Shown: piece by piece, positions 1-8,178 of the stretch
How the letters are laid out: each line of letters opens with the position of its first letter
How positions within the stretch are numbered: position 1 is the first letter of the stretch
Assembly: GCA_041752635.1 (NCBI GenBank)
Contig: JBGSWC010000386.1
Coordinates: forward strand, 1 to 64,000
Direction of reading: 5' to 3'
DNA: 64,000 bases
From: JBGSWC01 sp041752635
GTDB lineage: Bacteria; Planctomycetota; Planctomycetia; Pirellulales; Lacipirellulaceae
The notes under the pieces: generated by a model
Seen by the model: only the letters and a program-made list of their open reading frames with translations
The model's database searches: none
Told to the model about the DNA's origin: nothing
Made by a program: the position numbers and the translations under genes

Positions 1-1
1 G

Positions 2-426
2 CTGGGCGTGTTGACCTTCGGTTACGGCCACGGTCACGCGTACCTCGTCAACAACCCCAACCCTGCGCCAACTGCCACGTGATGCAGGAGCCGTATGACA
101 CTTGGCTCAAATCAAGCCACCACGCTGTGGCCGTTTGCAACGACTGCCACACGCCGCATGACAGTATCGCCGCCAAATATTTGACCAAGGCTGACAATGG
201 ATTCTTCCACTCCCTTGCGTTTACGACCGGTGATTTCAAAGATCCCATTCAGATAAAGCAGCGCAATAGCGACATCGTGCAAGCCTCGTGCCTGCACTGT
301 CATCACGATCTTGTGAACCACATGCTGCCCGTCGAGACGGGGGGCGACATGCTCCGTTGCGTGCATTGTCATGCGAGCGTGGGACACGCGCACTCCATCG
401 CCCCTCGGCGTTATGAAGGATACTGA
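2..426 (+). CDS. nrfH: NrfH cytochrome c nitrite reductase small subunit, 5'-partial, apparent frameshift
   Basis: Tetraheme membrane quinol dehydrogenase that anchors NrfA and passes it electrons from the quinone pool. The gene starts before the window. From base 79 one reading frame carries CXXCH motifs CNDCH, CLHCH and CVHCH, and the first, CANCH, lies just upstream at 64-78 in the same frame, giving the four hemes expected of NrfH. The residues before that (bases 2-61, reading ..FGYGHGHAYLVNNPN) are recognisable NrfH sequence, the end of the transmembrane segment and the N-x-P motif, but lie in the other frame, which hits TGA at 80-82. One missing base in the C run at 61-63 would restore NNPNPCANCH. 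This is either a real inactivating frameshift or a homopolymer error. The stop is three bases before nrfA, so the two are an operon. Confidence 0.85.
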   Translation, partial: GRVDLRLRPRSRVPRQQPQPCANCHVMQEPYDTWLKSSHHAVAVCNDCHTPHDSIAAKYLTKADNGFFHSLAFTTGDFKDPIQIKQRNSDIVQASCLHCHHDLVNHMLPVETGGDMLRCVHCHASVGHAHSIAPRRYEGY

Positions 427-429
427 GCC

Positions 430-2088
430 ATGCAATTTGTCGACTTTCGGTGTTCGCCCACTCCGCGCCGAGGCAGGGCCCGCGTGCTGCTGCTCACATT
501 TCTGGTTGCCGCAATGGGAACTGGCGTAGTCGCGTGGGTGCTGACCACCATGTTCGCCCGCAAGCAAGAGGCCCGCGTGCCGTATGTTCGTGTTGTCGAT
601 GTGAATGAGATTTCGGTCGACCCGGTTCCTTGGGGACTCAACTGGCCGCACCACTTCGATGGTTGGAAGTCGACAGCGGGCGATAAGTTCTACGGCGGGT
701 CAAACGCCATGCCCCAGTCGAAACTCGAAAAGCAACCGTGGCTCAAACGCCTGTATGCCGGCTATGCCTTTAGCATCGACTACCGCGAGGCTCGTGGACA
801 TGCCTACATGCTGTACGACCAGGGAGTAACAGAACGAGTCACCAAGAAGCCCCAAGCGGGTGCCTGCCTGCATTGCCACGGGTCGACAACCGTGCTCTAT
901 CGCAAGGTGGGACTCGAGGCACTTGGCAAGGATAGCAGCGAAGCAGCGCTGGCGGCTGACTTCAATATGGAAGCCGTCCAAAAGGGGTTTGAAGAAGTCA
1001 GTACGAAAACCTACGAAGAAGTCCTCGCCATGCTGAAGCAGATGCCCGATGGGACGCCCGACGAGAATGAACCGGTCTTCCCACAGGCACCAGCGGGAGG
1101 TTTCGAAGGTGAATTTGCCGGACAACCCGTGCCCGAAAATCACCCAGCCATGGGAGAAGCCCACCCGGTTACCTGCATCGATTGCCACGACCCAAAGACG
1201 ATGGCGATTCGCGTCACACGCCCCGGATTCGTCAACGCCATCCGCGACCTTGCCGAGGGAGACGCGCCGGTACCACATTTACCCAGTATCGACAAATGGC
1301 GTAACGGCGACCGTGCGACATCCTACGACCCCAACCGAGACGCCAGCCGTCAAGAGATGCGATCGTTCGTCTGTGGTCAGTGTCACGTCGAGTACTATTG
1401 CGCCAGCAAAATGACGCTCACCTTCCCCTGGAAGAACGGTCTGAGAATGGAAGACCTCGAGAGGACTTGGGAAGAAACCACGTTTCCCGACGGCACCGCG
1501 TTCGCCGATTACGTGCATGGCGAAACGGGCGCCGCGACATATAAGGTGCAGCACCCTGAGTTTGAATTATGGAGTCAGGGAATCCATGCCCGCAGCGGCG
1601 TGAGCTGCGCCGATTGCCACATGCCCTATCAGCGAGTTGGCGCCGCCAAGTTAAGCAGCCACAACGTTCGCTCGCCGTTGGAAAACATCAACGCATCGTG
1701 CCAGAACTGCCATCACCAGAGCGAGGCAGAACTCGCATCGCGGATCGAAACGATCCAGTCGCGCAATCTCGCGCTGCTGGGACGGGCGGGCGCCGCGATG
1801 ACCGACATGGTCGACGCCATCATGGAAGCCAAAGCGGCCGGAGCCGACGACGAAGCACTCAAGGACATCTTCGTCCTGCAACGCAAGGCCATGTGGCGGC
1901 TCGACTACATCAGCAGCGAAAACTCGCGCGGTTTTCACGCCGACCAGGAAGCCGCGCGGATACTCGGTGAGTCGATCGACTACAGCCGCCAGGCCCAGGC
2001 TGCCGCATTACGGCTGCGTGCGCCCGAAGCCCCCGCTACCGACGATTTGCCAGTCGAGGGCGTGCAAGGTGTGACGACCCCGAAGTGA
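430..2088 (+). CDS. nrfA: NrfA ammonia-forming cytochrome c nitrite reductase
   Basis: Pentaheme periplasmic enzyme reducing nitrite to ammonium with six electrons, 552 residues, slightly longer than E. coli NrfA because the N-terminus keeps an uncleaved-looking membrane segment (about residues 18-41). Five CXXC heme sites are visible: CLHCH (146-150), CIDCH, CGQCH followed by VEYY, CADCH followed by MPYQR and a KLSSHNVRSP stretch, and CQNCH. The tyrosine after the third heme and the histidine in SSHN match the catalytic Tyr and His of the family. The first site, which in classical NrfA is CXXCK with lysine as active-site ligand, is CXXCH here. This places it in the CXXCH-type subgroup known from some epsilonproteobacteria. 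The start is ATG 430, three bases after nrfH. The family assignment is secure; the functional consequence of the His ligand is inferred. Confidence 0.95.
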   Translation: MQFVDFRCSPTPRRGRARVLLLTFLVAAMGTGVVAWVLTTMFARKQEARVPYVRVVDVNEISVDPVPWGLNWPHHFDGWKSTAGDKFYGGSNAMPQSKLEKQPWLKRLYAGYAFSIDYREARGHAYMLYDQGVTERVTKKPQAGACLHCHGSTTVLYRKVGLEALGKDSSEAALAADFNMEAVQKGFEEVSTKTYEEVLAMLKQMPDGTPDENEPVFPQAPAGGFEGEFAGQPVPENHPAMGEAHPVTCIDCHDPKTMAIRVTRPGFVNAIRDLAEGDAPVPHLPSIDKWRNGDRATSYDPNRDASRQEMRSFVCGQCHVEYYCASKMTLTFPWKNGLRMEDLERTWEETTFPDGTAFADYVHGETGAATYKVQHPEFELWSQGIHARSGVSCADCHMPYQRVGAAKLSSHNVRSPLENINASCQNCHHQSEAELASRIETIQSRNLALLGRAGAAMTDMVDAIMEAKAAGADDEALKDIFVLQRKAMWRLDYISSENSRGFHADQEAARILGESIDYSRQAQAAALRLRAPEAPATDDLPVEGVQGVTTPK

Positions 2089-2213
2089 AAATATGAATCG
2101 AGTGCCCCTTTGTGATTGCCCACCCAGGGCTCCCACAGATTCAAGTAACTCGTTTGACTCGCGACGATGGCGACAGCCAACCTGTGCCGTAGCGTCTTAG
2201 CATCGTCTTAGCT

Positions 2214-2447
2214 GGACAGCGCCAGTTCGCAATACCGATTCCAGCGAACACCGATGGACGCGGGCCGACGGACACGGGCCGACCGACGCGGATCGTCGCG
2301 AATGGATTCTGATGGAAAATGCGATGAATGGCGACAGTGGCACTTCCTTGCGCTTGAGCCCTTGGCGAACTAACTTTTAACGTACGATACACGAACGATA
2401 ACTATCTGCGATCATCGGCGTGCTTCCGCGTTCCCTGGATGAACGAC
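2214..2447. repeat. Dispersed repeat A, copy 1
   Basis: About 234 bp in the gene-free stretch 2089-2671, similar along its length to 60280-60512. Shared blocks include cagcgccagttcgc, atggacgcgggccga, gaaaatgcgatgaatggcga, cttgagccctt and aacgtacgat. Just downstream, 2453-2472 reads as a short run that is the inverse of the run immediately left of copy 2 (17 shared bases, cttcgggatttgattaa in one orientation). No reading frame is convincingly shared. The rest of 2089-2671 shows nothing recognisable apart from the leader of the next gene. Confidence 0.75.
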
Positions 2448-2671
2448 ACTGCGATTAATCAAATCCCGAAGCAATGATTCCCCTCGGCGCTGGTGGAGGC
2501 TTGGCGGTTCCCGTCCTACCGATTGCCATAATGATTTGTCAGACACCGTCGAATGTAACCGCATTCATTGCCAGCCTGCTCGCGCGATGTGACAATGCAA
2601 CCGTGCTTTGCTTAATGGCCGGTGAGGAATTACGATGGGTGTTGACCTAATTTTCGGCCAAAGTAACGACC

Positions 2672-3760
2672 ATGATGTCGGTTCGATTAATCAGCATTGC
2701 ATTCGCAGGCACCATCGCTCTTTTAACCTGTTTGACGGCCTCGGCACTTCCACCGCTTGGATTAACGCAGATCGACTCCGACGAAGATCGATTTTCGCGC
2801 ATTGCCGTGTTCGATGGGACGGCTTACGTGAGTACGCGGAGTGGTGTGTACCCTATTGATGCGTCCGGCGTACAGCCATTGCTTTTGCCTGCTCCAATTG
2901 GTTTCGGTCCGCTTGCCCTAACGACGCGCGTAGTCAAAGGAGAATCCGGTGAACTGGTATTTGCGGCGTCATTCGAGGCTGGCGTGACATTCGATGGCGT
3001 TGCCCTTAGTCTGGATAACTTGCAAACACCGCTAGTTACTTGGAACTTCAGTGGTGCCGTGCGAGCAATTGATTCGGAACTCGGGGCGGTAAGCGGTGGG
3101 CGTATACTGCTGAATGATGGATCAGGATTCGACACTGATGCGAGCGAATATTTCTTTAGCGGGTCAGATATGACTCCGAGTGGGGTGGCGATCGGTTTCG
3201 CGGCTGTTCCGGGGACCATTGGGAGTGTGGCGGCACTGTACGACTTAGACGGAGACGTTGAATTCCTCGGCCCAATTGGTCTTCAAGGCGGAATCAAGGA
3301 TCGAAGCGATGGGCTCGGAATCAATTATGGTTTCTCCTCCGATTATCATGTTGTTCGCTACGGTGAGTCAGATCCGGTAGAAATTGACAAGTCGATTGAT
3401 CGATCTGCGTTCGTCGATGGATTCGTCCACGTTTCTGAAACAGACTTTGTCGTTGTCCAAGCCTATAATCCCAACTCGCCAGATTATGACTTTCTAGCCT
3501 ATTACCCCGGCATCAACCCAGCAGGTTTGGACCGCTCCGTACCGCTCGGCGACCTCTTCCCCGAACTTTCGACAATCGACTTCGACCGCATCACCGACAT
3601 CTCCTCGTCGGAAGGTCAAATCCACCTGCTCCTCTCTGGCGACGAAGGACTCTGGCTCTTCGCAGCACGCGACCCATCTGTCGTCCCCGAACCGAGTGCG
3701 GTGTGTATCGGCGCGATGCTGGTGATCGGCTTCGCTGCGCTGCGAAAACAACAAGGGTAG
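2672..3760 (+). CDS. Exported PEP-CTERM protein of unknown function
   Basis: A 362-residue protein with an N-terminal signal peptide (hydrophobic run about residues 5-25 ending in TASA) and a C-terminal PEP-CTERM sorting signal: VVPEPSA, then a hydrophobic helix and a short basic tail (LRKQQG). Such proteins are exported, recognised by an exosortase and usually end up on the cell surface or in the extracellular matrix. The middle has repeated short beta-like segments (AVFDGTAYVST, RITDISSSEGQIHLLLSGDEGLWLF) that resemble a beta-propeller, but I recognise no named domain. ATG 2672 is followed by a second ATG at 2675 and either could start. It stands alone, with long gene-free flanks on both sides. 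Confidence 0.85.
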   Translation: MMSVRLISIAFAGTIALLTCLTASALPPLGLTQIDSDEDRFSRIAVFDGTAYVSTRSGVYPIDASGVQPLLLPAPIGFGPLALTTRVVKGESGELVFAASFEAGVTFDGVALSLDNLQTPLVTWNFSGAVRAIDSELGAVSGGRILLNDGSGFDTDASEYFFSGSDMTPSGVAIGFAAVPGTIGSVAALYDLDGDVEFLGPIGLQGGIKDRSDGLGINYGFSSDYHVVRYGESDPVEIDKSIDRSAFVDGFVHVSETDFVVVQAYNPNSPDYDFLAYYPGINPAGLDRSVPLGDLFPELSTIDFDRITDISSSEGQIHLLLSGDEGLWLFAARDPSVVPEPSAVCIGAMLVIGFAALRKQQG

Positions 3761-3963
3761 TTCAGCGCCTCGCATCGGCTTCGACGGATCGAAAGAAGCC
3801 GACGCGTGGCGGCGACTGATGCGGGATGCCTCGCTGCGGGCAACAGACGTAACTTGGCACGGGAGCCATTGCCCCATCGCGCCAGCAGGGTGGCAGTGAT
3901 GGTGGCCAGAGTGCTTCGAACGTCACATTACGCAACTGCGCCTGCGGCTGCGCGGGTCAAACC

Positions 3964-4281
3964 GGCCAAATTTTGTTGTCGAAATTGGCCGCGCGGTGTG
4001 GTAGAAAGGGGGCATGAAACTCTGATCGACAAACACTGCGATACAAGCCAGAGGGTGGCACCCGACGCCTCAACCGTTACCTCTAGACTCTCGACTCTCA
4101 AGAATGGGTTTTGTCCGAAATGCCACCAACTGGTCGTTCAAAACCCAGGTACGAAATTCACCGACGATGTCCGAAATCGACATGAAAACAAGTGTTTTTT
4201 GCAATTTGTGAGCGAAACAAAAATCGGGGTTTTGTCCCCTCCAATCGTGTTGGCGATTTCGTGGTCAAAACGATCAAAACC
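3964..4281 (+). repeat. Four-copy structured element, copy 1
   Basis: Starts with an inverted repeat (ggccaaattt..aaattggcc) and then carries TTGTCG at 3976-3981 and TGGTAG at 3999-4004, 17 bases apart, which looks like a sigma-70 promoter. Bases 3962-4024 are identical to 15219-15281 in copy 2. The 3' core keeps the words gggttttgtcc, ttcaaaacccaggtacgaaa, ggggttttgtcccctccaat and ggtcaaaacgatcaaaacc. The hairpin acaaaaatcggggttttgt is retained. A conserved short frame starting at ATGGGTTTTGTC is cut by TGA in this copy only. Confidence 0.85.
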
Positions 4282-4465
4282 GAAGCAGCCGATTTCAACG
4301 ACGCCAAAGACAGACACTGGCACCCGCGCATCGCTAAGGAACCATCGCAAAATAACTTCCTCATTCGATTGCTCTCGTACTCATGGGGAGAACTCGGGAG
4401 AGGGAACATCGAAAAATAGGTGGTTGTTACTTTGGGCTCGTTTCGGAAGGCAAAGCCACAACCGA

Positions 4466-4675
4466 GGCCCGAAGGGCCGAAACACGATAGCCCAGTGCAA
4501 GACCAAGCGAGCATCGCGAGTTTGTTCGCCGCACTGGGTTGGCGATGCAACAAAAACCACAAGCCCTGTAAGGGCGGAACAAAGTCAGTTTTGCCCTTTC
4601 AGGGCGTTGTGAACCTTTCGATACAAGTTCCTAGGGCGTTGCCCCAGGCTGTCGTGTGACTGCCCCTTCGGGGCG
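4466..4675. repeat. Cluster of short GC-rich hairpins (REP-like)
   Basis: Six stem-loops in about 210 bp: ggcccgaagggcc (4466-4478), cccagtgc paired with gcactggg (4491-4498 with 4531-4538), gccctgtaagggc (4563-4575), gccctttcagggc (4593-4605), cctagggcgttgccccagg (4630-4648) and gccccttcggggc (4662-4674). The layout resembles repetitive extragenic palindromes. A related cccagtgc/gcactggg hairpin is in the 51-base repeats at 15008 and 25346. Confidence 0.7.
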
Positions 4676-5011
4676 TTTTGATGCAGAGTAGTTCAACTGA
4701 TCGATCAAGAATTAGGCGGAAGTTATTTTACGTTCGTTCGTAAGACGCATCAGCGCCGCAAGTCGGCCCGCGACCACCGATTACGGCGTAGGGCAGCCTG
4801 GTGGGCTTTGTTGTCCTCCGGTCAGCGGGCATTCTGTGGGTCGGCATTCCCGCGACTGCCGGTGTGAATGGTGCCCGAGCTTCGGTGCAAGCCAAGAAAC
4901 AATTAGTTTTTTGTTGTAAGTGCCGCCCCAAATCTGGTATCACAATAGAGGGGGTCAGCGGTATGCTGTGCTCGGCGCTCGTTACCTATCGCTTCAGCGG
5001 GGGTTCTGCGG

Positions 5012-6010
5012 ATGATTCGACATATTCTGGTGAGGAAAGGCGTCGGTTGGCGACAACATGGTTTCACGCTTGTGGAACTGTTGGTGGTAATCGCCATTAT
5101 CGGCATTCTGGTCGCGTTGCTGCTCCCGGCCGTGCAAGCGGCGCGTGAGGCAGCGCGACGGAGTCAGTGCATCAATAACCTCAAGCAGATTGGCCTCGCC
5201 CTCCACAATTATCACGACGCCCACAAAACACTTCCTGCCGGATCGGGTGGTGTCACCTACAAGCCGGAGTACAAAGTTCAGGCTCCGTGGGCTGCCGCGC
5301 TGCTCCCTTACCTGGAACTGCAGAATCATTACGACATGTTTGACTTTGATGTCAACATGCGACACCCCAACAACCGGAACGCGGTCCAAGTACCGGTGGA
5401 GGTCTACCTCTGCCCCAGTGATCCGCTGAGCGCTGCGTACCACCTCGGAGGGGGTATACTGCTCGGTCGCACTCAGGAGTTCTCACAGAACCCGGCGACC
5501 TCAATGGGAATGTGGTATCCCGGTTCGATGGGACCAACACACATGGACGTCTGCCCGTTCTGCCCCAATCCGAATCCCTCGGCCGACAACAGCAACTGGT
5601 GCTGTCAGGGTTGGAATTTTGGCAACTCGGCTAATGGGGGTATTCCGATCGGCACGCACGCCGGCATGTTCTCGCGTTACCACAAGGGTGTGCGGTTTAA
5701 GCAGGTGACCGATGGGCTTTCCAACACGTTCATGAATGGCGAAACAATCCCCACTCATTGCCGTTGGAACTGTGCTTTCGGTGACAACTTCTCGACCGTG
5801 AGCACGAACATTCCGCTCAATAACATGGAGGACGCCGGCGAAACGACGGGGAACTGGTTTCGAACATGTGGTTTCAAAAGTCACCACCCCAGCGGAGTCA
5901 TCTTTGCGATGGGCGACGCGAGTGTGCAATTCGTCACCGTCGCCATCGATTTCGAAATCTTTAACAATTTAGGGACTCGTGCTGGCGGCGAAGTCGCGTC
6001 GCTCGAGTAA
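5012..6010 (+). CDS. DUF1559 pseudopilin-like protein
   Basis: A 332-residue protein with a type IV pilin/pseudopilin prepilin motif (G/FTLVELLVVIAIIGIL, residues 17-31) cleaved after Gly by prepilin peptidase, then a helix, LLPAVQAAREAARRSQC and the DUF1559 domain with the INNLKQIGLALHNYHD signature. The C-terminal signature is SHHPSGVIFAMGDASVQF, a variant of the usual H-x9-DG. Family members are exported and membrane-anchored through the N-terminal helix; their role is not established. The gene heads a DUF1559 + lipoprotein pair, repeated directly downstream (6744-8140) with near-identical DNA around the prepilin motif. Confidence 0.92.
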   Translation: MIRHILVRKGVGWRQHGFTLVELLVVIAIIGILVALLLPAVQAAREAARRSQCINNLKQIGLALHNYHDAHKTLPAGSGGVTYKPEYKVQAPWAAALLPYLELQNHYDMFDFDVNMRHPNNRNAVQVPVEVYLCPSDPLSAAYHLGGGILLGRTQEFSQNPATSMGMWYPGSMGPTHMDVCPFCPNPNPSADNSNWCCQGWNFGNSANGGIPIGTHAGMFSRYHKGVRFKQVTDGLSNTFMNGETIPTHCRWNCAFGDNFSTVSTNIPLNNMEDAGETTGNWFRTCGFKSHHPSGVIFAMGDASVQFVTVAIDFEIFNNLGTRAGGEVASLE

Positions 6011-6021
6011 GCGAGACAACA

Positions 6022-6627
6022 TTGAAACGTAAACCTCAACAGCCTGCTGGCGCAAAGCTCCCCTGCTCACTCGAGCCGTGCGATGCCACGCGAGTGAATC
6101 AGTCGGACAGGCACCGTCAAAAACCCCCCGTCGAACTCCACCACCTTCGCGGCCACGGAGCCAGTCCCGTTTATTCACAGCCGCTGCGATCGAGAAGCCT
6201 TGGATTCGTGCTAGTGGCGGTGTTGCTGACAGGTTGTGGTGACGGAGGCGTTCCACAGGTTCGAGTCAGCGGGCAAGTCACGCTCGATGGTGCAGCGATG
6301 CCCGGACCAGGCACCATCTTCTTTACTCCCCTCGGTGGCGAAGAAGGAATGCCCAAACAGCCCGCTGTGGCCGACTACGCTACCGATGGAAAGTACACCG
6401 CGAGTGCTTTCGGCAACGGAAAAGGCTTGGTGCCCGGACGGTACGCCGTGGCAGTGCACTGCTGGGAATCGGAAATGACAATGGCCAGCGGTCAGACCGA
6501 CAGTCATATCCCGCTGCGCTACACGGCGGCGAATAAGTCGAATCTCGAGCTCGTCGTCCCCAACGACAAATCTCGACTGACTTGGGACATTGCGTTAACC
6601 AGTGACGAAGCTCCCGCGAGCAATTAA
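6022..6627 (+). CDS. Small lipoprotein paired with DUF1559, start uncertain
   Basis: Up to 201 residues. The recognisable part begins with a basic stretch and hydrophobic run ending in the lipobox LLTGC (around base 6220-6236), then a beta-sandwich-like domain (VSGQVTLDGAAMPGPGTIFFTP) similar in style to carboxypeptidase-regulatory-like domains of planctomycete lipoproteins. The first in-frame start is TTG at 6022, which gives about 50 extra residues ahead of the signal peptide. No ATG or good ribosome site lies nearer, so the true start is unclear. It follows the DUF1559 gene by 11 bases and is likely co-transcribed. Its function is unknown; co-occurrence with DUF1559 suggests a shared envelope role. 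Confidence 0.75.
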   Translation: MKRKPQQPAGAKLPCSLEPCDATRVNQSDRHRQKPPVELHHLRGHGASPVYSQPLRSRSLGFVLVAVLLTGCGDGGVPQVRVSGQVTLDGAAMPGPGTIFFTPLGGEEGMPKQPAVADYATDGKYTASAFGNGKGLVPGRYAVAVHCWESEMTMASGQTDSHIPLRYTAANKSNLELVVPNDKSRLTWDIALTSDEAPASN

Positions 6628-6743
6628 ACCTCCAACTCAACACAGATGTTGCCGCAGTTGCTACAATGCGCTATTGCAGCTGGGTCATTGTTGCAGTTGG
6701 GTGGCACGTGGCTGATTCTTTCGGAAACGTAAGGTTGAAAAAA

Positions 6744-7697
6744 ATGGTTCATCGATTTGATTGTGCGCAGCGTCAACGGGCGGAGCTGCGCGGTTTCACG
6801 CTTGTGGAACTGTTGGTGGTGATCGCCATTATCGGCATTCTGGTCGCTCTGCTGCTCCCGGCCGTGCAAGCCGCGCGGGAAGCGGCCCGGCGCACCCAAT
6901 GCATCAATAACATGAAGCAAATTGGCCTAGCGGTTCAGAATTACCATTCGACTCACAAACAGTTTCCTGCCGCCCACTCGTATCATCAGGTAGCCCCCCA
7001 TGGACCCAGCGACGACAACAAGTTGAGTGGTCGTGGCTGGCTGGTCGTCATACTCCCCCACATGGAACAACAGTCGATTTACGATTTGATGGAACCGTTC
7101 TTCGATGGACGATTCGATCGAACCGAAGGCATCAACCATGCTGACTTGACGAACGTCATCAACATTCCGCTGGCGCAGTTTCGTTGTCCCTCGGATGCCG
7201 AGGGCGATGAGCTTATTTCAACAACTCAGTGGCAATGGACTGGCAGAGAAATCGCGCTCACCAACTACAAGGGCAGCATCGGCAATAACAAGATGGGGAA
7301 TCAGGGGGTCGGCACGCCCGACTGCCACACCACGCCAAAGTGTAGCGGGATATTCTGGCGTTTTTCACACAAGGCGAACCTCCGTTTCAAGCATGTGACC
7401 GATGGGCAGAGCAGCACCTTTCTCACCGGCGAAGATTTGCCGCGCTACAACTATCACTCGGCCCTGTACCATGGCAACGGCGACTACAGCAGCACTCACT
7501 TTCCGCTGAATGTGAAACCCGAGCCCCCCGACCCGGTCAACTGGCCACTCTCGATGACCTTTCGCAGCGATCATCCCGGTGGTGCCCATTTCGGATTCGT
7601 CGACGGCTCGGTTCATTTCATTCAAGACGCAATTGACTTCGATACCTATCGGTTCTTGAGTACCAAGAGCGGTAATGAAGTGCTGTTGGACTTTTAG
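6744..7697 (+). CDS. DUF1559 pseudopilin-like protein, tandem paralogue
   Basis: About 317 residues from ATG 6744 (MVHRFDCAQRQRAELRG). The frame is open from 6666, but the extra N-terminus does not fit a prepilin leader. It contains the prepilin motif GFTLVELLVVIAIIGILVAL, the INNMKQIGLAVQNYHS signature and the C-terminal SDHPGGAHFGFVDGSVHF, a canonical H-x9-DG motif. Bases around the prepilin motif are nearly the same as in the gene at 5012 (tttcacgcttgtggaactgt and following), which points to a fairly recent tandem duplication of the pair. It is likely processed by prepilin peptidase and inner-membrane anchored. Confidence 0.92.
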   Translation: MVHRFDCAQRQRAELRGFTLVELLVVIAIIGILVALLLPAVQAAREAARRTQCINNMKQIGLAVQNYHSTHKQFPAAHSYHQVAPHGPSDDNKLSGRGWLVVILPHMEQQSIYDLMEPFFDGRFDRTEGINHADLTNVINIPLAQFRCPSDAEGDELISTTQWQWTGREIALTNYKGSIGNNKMGNQGVGTPDCHTTPKCSGIFWRFSHKANLRFKHVTDGQSSTFLTGEDLPRYNYHSALYHGNGDYSSTHFPLNVKPEPPDPVNWPLSMTFRSDHPGGAHFGFVDGSVHFIQDAIDFDTYRFLSTKSGNEVLLDF

Positions 7698-7711
7698 ACA
7701 AGGAGGCGAAT

Positions 7712-8140
7712 ATGCCAATCGCGAGGGTGATGTTGTTGGTTTGTCTTTCGACCGTTGTGATCGCCGGTTGTGGAGAGTCGCTGCCTTCGACCGTCGTTGG
7801 CACAATCACCATCGACGGCGCGCCACTCCCCGAGAATGCCAACACGCGCGGGTCGGTGTTTTTCTATCCGACAGGTGGCGGAGCCGCGGCGTTCGGCCAG
7901 ATATCGTCGGGCGGAAAATACAGCCTGCAGACCGGCGGTGCCAAAGGACTCGAGCCAGGGGAATACCTGGTGACGGTCAGCCTGGTCGAGTTGCCCCCCG
8001 AGCCACCTGGCGGCTTTTTGAATGCTCCCAACAGCCAACTTATCTCGCCGCCAAAGTATGAAGATCGCGAACAAACCGATCTCAAAGTCAACGTCGAGGG
8101 TGGCAAGAATGTGATCGACCTCGCGCTCAAGACGCCGTGA
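7712..8140 (+). CDS. Small lipoprotein paired with DUF1559
   Basis: A 142-residue lipoprotein with signal peptide MPIARVMLLVCLSTVVIAGC (lipobox VIAGC, Cys20), then a compact beta-rich domain with VVGTITIDGAPLPE and GKYSLQTGGAKGLEPGEYLV. This is the same fold style as the lipoproteins at 6022 and 23714. A strong ribosome-binding site (aaggagg, about 7699-7705) sits just after the DUF1559 stop and supports ATG 7712. It ends the second DUF1559 + lipoprotein pair and faces the convergent DUF1552 gene. Confidence 0.88.
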   Translation: MPIARVMLLVCLSTVVIAGCGESLPSTVVGTITIDGAPLPENANTRGSVFFYPTGGGAAAFGQISSGGKYSLQTGGAKGLEPGEYLVTVSLVELPPEPPGGFLNAPNSQLISPPKYEDREQTDLKVNVEGGKNVIDLALKTP

Positions 8141-8178
8141 TCGATGCTGAGTCGTCTTGTCACATTTTGAAAACGGCT

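Larger units (their letters stand above)
3761..5011. other. Long gene-free stretch with repeats
   Basis: About 1.25 kb between the PEP-CTERM gene and the first DUF1559 gene. It holds copy 1 of the four-copy element (3964-4281) and a cluster of short perfect hairpins (4466-4675). Open frames here run straight through the repeats, have no database-like motifs and are not called. The segments 3761-3960 and 4700-5011 show nothing I can name. Confidence 0.6.

Noticed and set aside
3806..4612. Plus-strand frame of 268 codons
   Set aside because: Runs through the four-copy element and the hairpin cluster; no signal, no family, not conserved in frame among copies.
4466..4675. CRISPR array
   Set aside because: The repeats are short palindromes of different sequence without spacers of uniform length; REP-like rather than CRISPR.
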